Source of the DNA: DATJGF01 sp035495315
GTDB lineage: Bacteria; Verrucomicrobiota; Verrucomicrobiia; Limisphaerales; UBA8199
Direction: 5' to 3'
NCBI GenBank assembly: GCA_035495315.1
Contig: DATJGF010000090.1
Location: 1-41,904, forward strand
Length of the DNA stretch: 41,904 nt
This document shows positions 1 through 6,529 of the stretch, one piece after another (within the stretch, counting starts at the first letter, position 1; each line of letters opens with the position of its first letter). Below the pieces are notes generated by a model that saw nothing but the letters and a program-made list of their open reading frames with translations, ran no database searches and was not told the origin of the DNA. The translations under genes were made by a program, and so were the position numbers.

Positions 1-2
1 TC

Positions 3-995
3 GCGCGGCTTCTGTCGTCGCCCGAAGATCTGCCGGATGCGCTAAATGAAGCCCTGTTTGCCATCGATGGGCTCGCCTGTGCTAAAGGCCAGGAGGAACT
101 TGAGCGCGCGATCGCCCACGCCGGGCTGGCGGTTGATTTCAGCCCCGATTCAACCTCTGCCGAACTCGCCCTACAAGTGTGGTTATCGGACCCAGTCCTG
201 GTTGCACGCACCTACAACCGGCAGCGCTTCCGAAGGCTGTCGGCGTTCGAGCATTTTGGCTGCAGTCTGCCGGCCGGCGAGCGGCGCGCGCCGACTCAAC
301 CGACGCCGGCCATCGCGGACCAATTGGCGCTCGCGCTGGACCCATGGTTCGCTCGCCACCATCGCGGCCAGAACACCACGCGGGTCGAGTTGTATCCACT
401 CAATGGCGAATATTGGTTTTTGATCCGTCATGGTGACACCTTCAGCCGCACGCCGAAGGTCGACGCGCAGCGGACTGAGATCCTGCACTTCCGTCCAGAA
501 CGGGACGACGTCGTCGTTTATTCCCCGGAGCACGACGAACTGCGGATTAATGCTCGGACCAAAAGCGAGCGTGGCCTTTATGTGCGCCAACTCGGTGTGT
601 GCCTGCATGGGCGGGATGATTATTTCGGAGTCAGTTGGACTTACACATTGGAACCCTTGCGACTCGAAGGAGTGAGTGCGCTCGAGCCTAATGGCATTGC
701 GGGCATCGACAAAGTAGTGCTGCGTGAGGTGGAGATAGCCTGGAACGCGAACGGCCGCGAAGTCTTGACGCGAGCGGCGGACGACCTTTTTCAGAACGCG
801 TCAGATGATGCGGGAGTGGCCGGGCCCATTCCTCAAGACGGCAGCTTGTGCCGCGCGGCCTTCGATTTCCATTTCGCGGATCAGCCGCAACCGCGCCCGG
901 TGCAGATTCGCGTGCCCAATATGATCAAGCTGGGACGACACTGCGATCTTCAGTTGGTTGATCGCTGGTTATGCGAAAGGGGATTCAGGCGGTGA
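3..995 (+). CDS. Hypothetical protein, 5'-truncated by the window edge
   Basis: The frame is open from base 3 with no stop before 995, so the true start lies outside the window; the visible part is about 330 residues. An ATG-like start near 177 is internal, because the upstream codons read as ordinary coding sequence (acidic, Ala/Leu-rich). I recognise no family. The middle is rich in alternating hydrophobic and charged residues, suggesting beta strands, with short motifs such as YPLNGEYWFLIRHGD and LHFRPERDDVVVYSP. The C-terminus ends in a conserved-looking RVPNMIKLGRHCDL segment. There is no signal peptide or membrane segment in the visible part, so it is probably cytoplasmic. The next gene is on the same strand 147 bp downstream, separated by a long palindrome, and may be functionally paired. 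The reading frame is confident; no function is offered. Confidence 0.75.
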   Translation, partial: ARLLSSPEDLPDALNEALFAIDGLACAKGQEELERAIAHAGLAVDFSPDSTSAELALQVWLSDPVLVARTYNRQRFRRLSAFEHFGCSLPAGERRAPTQPTPAIADQLALALDPWFARHHRGQNTTRVELYPLNGEYWFLIRHGDTFSRTPKVDAQRTEILHFRPERDDVVVYSPEHDELRINARTKSERGLYVRQLGVCLHGRDDYFGVSWTYTLEPLRLEGVSALEPNGIAGIDKVVLREVEIAWNANGREVLTRAADDLFQNASDDAGVAGPIPQDGSLCRAAFDFHFADQPQPRPVQIRVPNMIKLGRHCDLQLVDRWLCERGFRR

Positions 996-1006
996 GGCGA
1001 AGGACT

Positions 1007-1089
1007 TGTAGGAGACGACGTAAGGAGACTCCAATCGATTCGGTTTCTCGACTGCCAGAACTGCGAGTCTCCTTACGTCGTCTCCTACA
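1007..1089. repeat. Long perfect palindrome, family A copy 1
   Basis: Arms 1007-1031 and 1065-1089 are perfect 25-bp inverted copies (left arm begins TGTAGGAGACGACGTAAGGA) around a 33-bp loop. Weaker complementarity (GGCGAAGGAC / GGTCATCGCC) extends the stem outwards on both sides. It starts 12 bp after a stop codon and ends 54 bp before the next ATG on the same strand, so it would form a stable RNA hairpin between the two genes. There is no T-tract after it. The same arm design recurs at 6444-6523. Confidence 0.9.
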
Positions 1090-1142
1090 GGTCATCGCCT
1101 TGTCGGCTGCTACGAAATTCCAAACGATCCGAAATCGGTTAA

Positions 1143-2144
1143 ATGAACAAATCCACATTTCATTGGGCCGCGCTTGAATCTCTCCGCGGAACGGCGGCGT
1201 CGGCTTTAATATGGCGCGAGCGGCTCGGCGAAACTTACAACAGATTCAGCGCGGCTTTCCTGCAGCGCACAGCGACTCTAGCACGCAGTTACCCGTGTCC
1301 TCAAGGTTGTGGCTGCGCGCACGAGGTCATTCATCATGGGCCGACCGATATTATCGGCATTTGCCGTTGCGAATCGTGGCAATGTGACGACGTCGTGCTG
1401 AAGCCCGATGACCTGCTGATTTGGGAACTGAGCTGGAGCAAGCTGGGCCGGGCGCTCTGCCGCGCCTTGGGTCTTGAAAACAAGCCGGCCCAACTGCATT
1501 TAAGCGGCACGCGACAGATCGGCTCGTGGTCAGCGCAAGCGGTCCCGGTGCTGCTGACCATCCAGCCCAACCAAGTCGAATTCAGAGCGAACGCAAGTGC
1601 GTTGATTGCCCGGTTGCGGCAACCGTTCATCCTGTTAACGCCCACCAGCCGCCACGTCGATGCGTGCGCCAGAGAACTTCTGGGCAATGTCGGCGCCGGC
1701 GTTTTCCCGTTGGAAACTTGCGTGCGTTTCACCGCGCAGGGAATGTTGGAGCCGACGCAAGCTCCGGGCGAGCTCTTCTCCCGGTTCACCGCTCAGCCGG
1801 CGCAAGATCTGCCTGAGGACGTCGCTCGTCGAGCGTTTGCGCTGGCCGAACAACTGGATTCCGAGGATCGCCTAAAACCGCCGACCGTGCTGACGGTATT
1901 CCGACTCTATTGCATCGAGGAACTGAGTGCCGGCCAGATTGCGCGGCGCACTCAGGTTTCGAAGGCTACCATTCTGCGTCGTTTGCAGATGATCCACGCC
2001 AAAATCGGGGTCGAGCCACGAGCTCTGCGCCGGGTCTCGACACACTTCGATAAAATCGAAGCAGACCTGGCCGATTCACGCGCCGAACATATTCACCGAC
2101 GACGTCTGATCTACGATCAGGAAGAGGGCGAGGAGGAAGGGTGA
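1143..2144 (+). CDS. Hypothetical Cys-rich protein with C-terminal sigma-70 region 4-like HTH
   Basis: A 333-residue protein that I cannot place in a named family. Residues 52-81 hold a dense Cys/His cluster (C52, C56, C58, H60, H64, H65, C74, C76, C81) that looks metal-binding. The middle has no clear motif. Residues about 255-285 (EELSAGQIARRTQVSKATIL) resemble a sigma-70 region 4 or LuxR-type helix-turn-helix, so DNA binding is likely. The tail is very acidic (DQEEGEEEG). ATG at 1143 follows an A-rich stretch without a clear ribosome binding site. It lies downstream of and co-oriented with the truncated protein ending at 995. A regulator of that partner, or a DNA-binding part of a two-gene module, are both possible. 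Confidence 0.8.
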   Translation: MNKSTFHWAALESLRGTAASALIWRERLGETYNRFSAAFLQRTATLARSYPCPQGCGCAHEVIHHGPTDIIGICRCESWQCDDVVLKPDDLLIWELSWSKLGRALCRALGLENKPAQLHLSGTRQIGSWSAQAVPVLLTIQPNQVEFRANASALIARLRQPFILLTPTSRHVDACARELLGNVGAGVFPLETCVRFTAQGMLEPTQAPGELFSRFTAQPAQDLPEDVARRAFALAEQLDSEDRLKPPTVLTVFRLYCIEELSAGQIARRTQVSKATILRRLQMIHAKIGVEPRALRRVSTHFDKIEADLADSRAEHIHRRRLIYDQEEGEEEG

Positions 2145-2205
2145 AGCCCGACATGCAGGACTTACTACGGTTCAAATTAAACTGTTGCCAACTGGTGCGA
2201 CAGGC

Positions 2206-2360
2206 ATCCTTCCTCCCCCTCCTCCTCTGGGTCCTCTGGGGGAGAGGGCGGGGGAGAGAATTTGCCGAAAGCAAAACCCGTTTGCGCTCATAAACCGCGG
2301 ACACGCTCGGCGTCTTCTCCTTCTCCTCCACCGGAGGAGAGGGCTGGGGAGAGGAGGCCT
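2206..2360. repeat. Two direct copies of a C/T-rich interspersed repeat
   Basis: Two same-direction copies of a GGAGAGGGC.GGGGAGAG-type motif lie at about 2233-2258 and 2331-2354, each next to its own partial inverted copy (for example CTCCTCCACCGGAGGAG). Translated on the minus strand they give SPALSPRG and SSPQPSPP, a product often mis-called as a gene. The element fills most of the gap between two convergent genes (stops at 2144 and 2402). Confidence 0.6.
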
Positions 2361-2401
2361 TTTCACGCTGAGGGTTCATGGGAAGGAGGGCTTACGCCGT
2401 C

Positions 2402-3661
2402 CTATATGATTTTGCGCCGCAGCAATTCCAGCGCCTGCTGTGCGGTGACTTGCTTGAAAGTTTCACGGTCCCACGGATTCAAATTCTTAACCACGATCGT
2501 CTTGAACGGTCCGGCCAATCCAATAAAAACTGTTCCGACGGGCTTGGCCGGCGTGCCCCCACCTGGACCAGCAATGCCCGTCACAGACAGCGCATAATCG
2601 GCTCCAGTGCGTTTGCGGATGCCTTCAGCCATCTCCATGGCAACCGGTTCACTCACCGCGCCATGTTCGGCGAGAGTATCCGCGCTGACACCGAGGAACT
2701 TTTGCTTCGCGTCATTGCTGTAACTGACGACCCCTGCCAGCAAGACGGTTGAAGCGCCGGGCACATCGGTTAAGCGGTTGGCGATGCATCCACCCGTGCA
2801 CGATTCAGCCACCGCAAGAGTCTGCTTCCGCTCAGTCATCGTCTTGATGATCACGGCTTCGAGCTCGTCCTCTTCGCTGCCATAGAAGTACTCACCGAGC
2901 TGCGCCCGGGCGATGGCTTCGGCTTTGGCCACCAACTCCGCCGCTTGCGCCCCGTGCGCCGCCAAACGCAGGTCCACCTGGCCTGGCCGGGCGCAATAAC
3001 CGATTTCCAATCCCGAACCCACCAGCGGATGGAGCGGGCCGTCGACTTTTTCTTCGACCATAGATTCGCCGATGCCGGTCGCGCGGAGCGTGCGACAAAC
3101 GAACGGCGGCGGCGGCGGCAGGACTTGCCGCAGCCAGGGCAACACCTGGGCGTCGAACATCGGGCGTAACTCGCGTGGCGGTCCTGGCAACATCACCAGC
3201 CAACCGGCCGCAGCCTCCGGACGGAACGCATTGGGCCGAAGCTCCATCGCCAGGCCGGGCGCAGTGCCATAGGCGTTATGCAGCACTGTCGCCCCTTCCG
3301 GCACCAACGCTTGAACGAGTATCCGCTCGAGCATCGGCCGGTTGAGCCGTTTAAACACGCCTGCGATGTGTGCCATCACCGCCGGGTCTTCGATCAGTTT
3401 CTTGCCCAAAAGTTGCGCGATGAGATCACGTGTAATGTCGTCTGAAGTGGGGCCCAAGCCGCCGGTGACGATGACGACGTCGGCGCGAGTCAATGCCTCG
3501 CGAAGCGCGGCTTGAATCGCCGGACCGTCATCCGCGACTGCGACCTGGCGCGAAACCAGCCAGCCAACATCACTCAGCCGTCGGCAAAGCCATTGCTGAT
3601 GCGTGTTAAGGACGCGCCCCAGCATCAATTCGCTCCCAGTGTTGATGAGTTCGAAAATCAC
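2402..3661 (-). CDS. cinA: CinA family protein (MoCF domain plus NMN amidohydrolase domain)
   Basis: Two-domain CinA. The N-terminal molybdopterin-binding-like (MoCF) domain opens with ELINTGSELMLG and has VIVTGGLGPTSDDITRD. The C-terminal PncC-type domain carries AESCTGG, VSYSNDAK and VTGIAGPGGG. Members deamidate nicotinamide mononucleotide in pyridine-nucleotide salvage; the N-terminal domain of some homologues has ADP-ribose pyrophosphatase activity. The frame is open to a TTG at 3733, but homologues start just before the INTGSELM motif. I therefore place the start at GTG 3661, giving 419 residues, a normal family length; TTG 3667 is an alternative. The longer N-terminus has no family similarity and would begin directly against the palindrome at 3734-3872. 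It converges with the upstream HTH gene. Confidence 0.92.
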   Translation of the reverse strand: MIFELINTGSELMLGRVLNTHQQWLCRRLSDVGWLVSRQVAVADDGPAIQAALREALTRADVVIVTGGLGPTSDDITRDLIAQLLGKKLIEDPAVMAHIAGVFKRLNRPMLERILVQALVPEGATVLHNAYGTAPGLAMELRPNAFRPEAAAGWLVMLPGPPRELRPMFDAQVLPWLRQVLPPPPPFVCRTLRATGIGESMVEEKVDGPLHPLVGSGLEIGYCARPGQVDLRLAAHGAQAAELVAKAEAIARAQLGEYFYGSEEDELEAVIIKTMTERKQTLAVAESCTGGCIANRLTDVPGASTVLLAGVVSYSNDAKQKFLGVSADTLAEHGAVSEPVAMEMAEGIRKRTGADYALSVTGIAGPGGGTPAKPVGTVFIGLAGPFKTIVVKNLNPWDRETFKQVTAQQALELLRRKII

Positions 3662-3733
3662 CGGCAAAGTCTCGACCCGAGCCCCGCCGCTGGCAAGTTT
3701 TTCGCAGTGTAGCCTTCCAGGTAACGCGGCCAA

Positions 3734-3872
3734 GTAACGCAGACATTCCTGTCTGCCGTGTCGCCGACATTCTTGTCGGCCGCCCTTTGACCAATCGCAA
3801 GGCAGGAGTACAAACGTTAGGTTATGCAGGCTGGAAAGCCTGCGATACGGCAGACAGGAATGTCTGCGTTAC
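3734..3872. repeat. Nested hairpin repeat with perfect 26-bp outer arms
   Basis: Outer arms 3734-3759 and 3847-3872 are perfect inverted copies (GTAACGCAGACATTCCTGTC...). Each arm is itself a mini-hairpin (CAGACA-TTCC-TGTCTG). Two further hairpins lie inside, GCCGACA-TTCT-TGTCGGC and GCAGGCT-GGAA-AGCCTGC, all with purine/pyrimidine tetraloops. It sits between the radical SAM stop (3962) and the cinA start. The rest of the 300-bp gap holds only a 5-bp hairpin GGGGG-CGAAT-CCCCC at 3920-3934. Confidence 0.88.
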
Positions 3873-3961
3873 GTCGGGGTCTGCGCTAAGGCCGTGGGCT
3901 TGGGGTTCGAATTTTCTTTGGGGGCGAATCCCCCGAACGCCCGCAGTCAGCGATATTCAGT

Positions 3962-5524
3962 TCATCCTGGTGCCGGGGCAGCCGGCTGGCCCATCGGTGC
4001 GGGAAGGCGCACCGGCTCACTGAGTCCCATCTCAAGCATCCGCGCCGGCAACTCCGGTTTCCGATTGAGTTTGCGGCGGCGAAAGGGGCTGCTCAAGAGT
4101 CTGAGAATGTCAGAGATCTTCATGTGCCGGGCCAAGGTGCGGAGCAGATTCCAGGTTTGCCAGGGACGGAAGAAGAGGCGATGGAAAAACAGCAAGGCAT
4201 ACCCTTTTTGCCGGGCACGGTTCACGATTTCGCTGGGCAGGACAGTGGGGTCAATGTCGGAGCATTTGAACCATTTGTCCCAATCCCGTTCATCGTCGAG
4301 GATCCCGCGCTGGAGATATTCCTGCCAGAGGGGCGTTCCACGATAAACACACAGCCGATTGAAGCCGAAGGTGTCCAGCTTAAGCCGGGCGGCAAAGCGA
4401 AAGCTCTGCAGAATCTCGGCTTCCGTTTCTCCCGGCGAACCGACCAGGAAGAAACCGTGGGCTCGTTCGATGCCGCAGCGTTTGGCTTCACTGACGGCGT
4501 GTTCGATCTGGGCCAGAGTTTGACGCTTGTCGAGCCGGTCGAGAATTCTTTGCGACCCGGATTCCACACCGAAGGCAAGGAAGTTGCACCTGGCCTGGCT
4601 CATGATCGGGAGTTGATCCACGGCAACCGAGTCCACCCGGCCCTCGCAGCCCCATTTAAACTGGAGCTTTCGGTTAATCATGCCCTGGCAAATGTCGTTG
4701 ATGCGGCTGCGTTTGAGCAGGAAATGATCGTCGGTGAGATAGATGGAGCGGTAGCCCTGGTCGTTGAGCTGCTGCATTTCGCCGAGAACATGCTCGGGCG
4801 AACGGAAGCGCCACTTGCCGTTGGTCAGGGCAGGGATGTCGCAATAGATGCAGGTGTAAGGGCAGCCGCGGGAGGTTTGCATCGTGCAAAATTTCTCCAG
4901 CGACAGAACCGCCGGGACATCCAGCGGCAAGGACTCGATGTAATCAATCGGCAGCGTCGCCCGGTCCGGATATGGGAACTGGTCGAGGTCACGAATGATA
5001 GGACGGCAGGCATTCCGAACGATTTCCCTGCCCTTGCGCCAGACCAGGCCAGCCACGCTCGCAGGTTGATCCAGATGAGCCAAATAATCGGGCAGAAGTT
5101 CTTCGCCCTCGCCGATGCCCACCGCGTCAATGTGGGGGCAGTCCTTGAGTAATCGTTCCTGGTTCATGGTGGCGAAAACGCCGCCGACAATGATTGACAG
5201 CTCCGGGAGTTCGGCCTTGAGGACGCGGGCCATGCTTTTCGCGCCAGGATAGGTGGTGGTGGACAGGAAGGAGATGGCGACCACCTCGGGCCGATCTTCT
5301 CGCACGGCCTTGGCAATATCGGCCTCCTTCATCTCCGGATGGCAGGTGTCGAACATCCGGACCTGATGGCCATGGCGGCGCAGGACCGGGGCCAAGGTTT
5401 CGATACCCAATGGCGGGAACCCCATCACTTTAATGCGGGCGTCGCCCGGCTTCGAGCCGCCCAGGTCTTCCGGGAGCAGCCGATAGAAGTTCTCGTCGTT
5501 GACGTAAACCAGGAATATTTTCAT
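3962..5524 (-). CDS. B12-binding-domain radical SAM protein
   Basis: A 520-residue protein. Residues 1-145 form a cobalamin-binding-like Rossmann domain (PPLGIETLAPVLRRHGHQVRMFDT, then IIVGGVFAT and GIGEGEE). The radical SAM core follows, with the 4Fe-4S cysteines C221, C225 and C228 in CPYTCIYCD. The usual DxHxxG cobalamin-ligand motif is not clear: DTCHPEM has the His shifted, so binding may be base-on, altered or lost. The class includes methyltransferases and ring-modifying enzymes such as HpnR and BchE; the substrate cannot be told here. The C-terminus (about residues 430-520) is basic and ends in a Pro/Ala tail. ATG at 5524. No neighbour indicates a pathway. Confidence 0.88.
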   Translation of the reverse strand: MKIFLVYVNDENFYRLLPEDLGGSKPGDARIKVMGFPPLGIETLAPVLRRHGHQVRMFDTCHPEMKEADIAKAVREDRPEVVAISFLSTTTYPGAKSMARVLKAELPELSIIVGGVFATMNQERLLKDCPHIDAVGIGEGEELLPDYLAHLDQPASVAGLVWRKGREIVRNACRPIIRDLDQFPYPDRATLPIDYIESLPLDVPAVLSLEKFCTMQTSRGCPYTCIYCDIPALTNGKWRFRSPEHVLGEMQQLNDQGYRSIYLTDDHFLLKRSRINDICQGMINRKLQFKWGCEGRVDSVAVDQLPIMSQARCNFLAFGVESGSQRILDRLDKRQTLAQIEHAVSEAKRCGIERAHGFFLVGSPGETEAEILQSFRFAARLKLDTFGFNRLCVYRGTPLWQEYLQRGILDDERDWDKWFKCSDIDPTVLPSEIVNRARQKGYALLFFHRLFFRPWQTWNLLRTLARHMKISDILRLLSSPFRRRKLNRKPELPARMLEMGLSEPVRLPAPMGQPAAPAPG

Positions 5525-5894
5525 AGCGACTGGACTCTGCAGGGTGGGGGGTTAAGGCCGCGAAGCATATCCTCGTGAAGTGAAGACAATACCGCCTCGA
5601 GGGGAAGTTTTCCGCAAAACCACCCTCGGGTTCTCCCGCCGATGCCGATGGCGCGTTTCAATGGGTTGGCGGCGTTGGCGCCGCATGCCCGGCCAGAACG
5701 TAATATCTGTATTCGACCACGTCCTCTTGCGCAACAACAAAATTCAAAACATTCTAATCTCTGACATCAGATACAATAATGGAGCAAAGGGGCGGTGCCG
5801 CACAATCGCAGATCAAAGGTTCCCAGGAGTAAGTTCCTGACTAGCGTCCATGTCTCAAATCAGACCCGACGACGCGGATTACCAAAACCAGGTC
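5525..5894. other. Intergenic stretch without a supported gene
   Basis: About 370 bp between the GFA protein stop and the radical SAM start, both on the minus strand. I see only a small hairpin GCGGCG-TTGG-CGCCGC at 5669-5684 and an A/T-rich patch around 5735-5785, where a minus-strand promoter for the radical SAM gene would be expected (weak TTATTG-17-TAGAAT match). No convincing ORF. Confidence 0.5.
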
Positions 5895-6425
5895 TCACGA
5901 TTTTCTCAATCGCCTCACTGCGTCTGGTTGTGCGGCACCGCCCCCTTTTTCAGCAATTCTGACGGTCATTGCTGTCTTGTATCGCTGCAGGCTATTCTTC
6001 GGCCACACCTTTTTTGGGTCGTAATAGGCCTTGAACGCCGGTTTGCCCTTGGGCAGCTTCAGCCAGGGCACCTTGGTGCGAGTATAGATATGAATATCAG
6101 GTCGAATCGCACTGGGGTCGTCAAGCGTTCCCACGCGAACGAATTGGATCTGCGGCCGGCGGCCGTAGTTACTCCAAAGCGCAACCTTGCATTTGCGGCA
6201 GCGATAAATGTCGTGTGGAGCGTAAGTACGGGGAACCGGGACGGCCTCCAGAGTCCCGCGGATGATCTTTATCGCCGAAGTTTCGATGATGGCATTGATG
6301 ACAAATGCGCTGCCGGTGTGCCGCTGACAATCCGTGCAGTGGCAGCAGTGCACCCGGATAGGCGCCGACAGTAGTTGATAGCGTACGTTTCCACAGGAAC
6401 AACCACCTTGAAGTTTTTTTCTCAT
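5895..6425 (-). CDS. GFA family (CENP-V/GFA domain) zinc protein
   Basis: A 176-residue protein with the family cysteine pattern: C9 and C11 in GGCSCGNVRY, C28/C30/C33 in HCCHCTDCQRHTG, and C76/C79 in YRCRKCKVALW. The known family member Gfa was reported to speed S-hydroxymethylglutathione formation, but most homologues have no assigned reaction, so only the fold and zinc sites are claimed. Residues from about 100 to the end (IRPDIHIYTRTKVPWLKLPKG, then a basic tail) are typical of the longer bacterial members. ATG at 6425 with no obvious ribosome binding site. The family A palindrome lies directly upstream, between this gene and the kinase gene. Confidence 0.9.
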   Translation of the reverse strand: MRKKLQGGCSCGNVRYQLLSAPIRVHCCHCTDCQRHTGSAFVINAIIETSAIKIIRGTLEAVPVPRTYAPHDIYRCRKCKVALWSNYGRRPQIQFVRVGTLDDPSAIRPDIHIYTRTKVPWLKLPKGKPAFKAYYDPKKVWPKNSLQRYKTAMTVRIAEKGGGAAQPDAVRRLRKS

Positions 6426-6443
6426 CCGATTCTGGGTTTAAAA

Positions 6444-6523
6444 TTGTAGGAGCCGACGTCAGGAGGCTTTGATTCATGCCGAAACACCCCAATATTTTGG
6501 CCTCCTCACGTCGGCTCCTACAA
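6444..6523. repeat. Long palindrome, family A copy 2
   Basis: Arms 6444-6467 and 6500-6523 are 24-bp inverted copies with a single mismatch (TTGTAGGAGCCGACGTCAGG...), around a 32-bp loop. The arm differs from copy 1 at 1007-1089 by only a few bases (consensus TGTAGGAGMCGACGTNAGGA). It sits 7 bp past the stop of the kinase gene on the minus strand. The loop sequences of the two copies are unrelated. Confidence 0.9.
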
Positions 6524-6529
6524 GAGATT

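Noticed and set aside
1966..2379. Minus-strand frame rich in SPQPSPP/LSPALSPRG
   Set aside because: The translation is the known signature of a C/T-rich intergenic repeat, and the frame overlaps the end of a better gene.
3920..3934. GGGGG-CGAAT-CCCCC hairpin as a terminator of the radical SAM gene
   Set aside because: Only a 5-bp stem with no T-tract on either strand.
4124..5152. Long plus-strand open frame opposite the radical SAM gene, and similar long frames opposite the kinase, GloVer and delta-60 genes
   Set aside because: They are antisense shadows of strong family-matching genes and show low-complexity, family-free translations.
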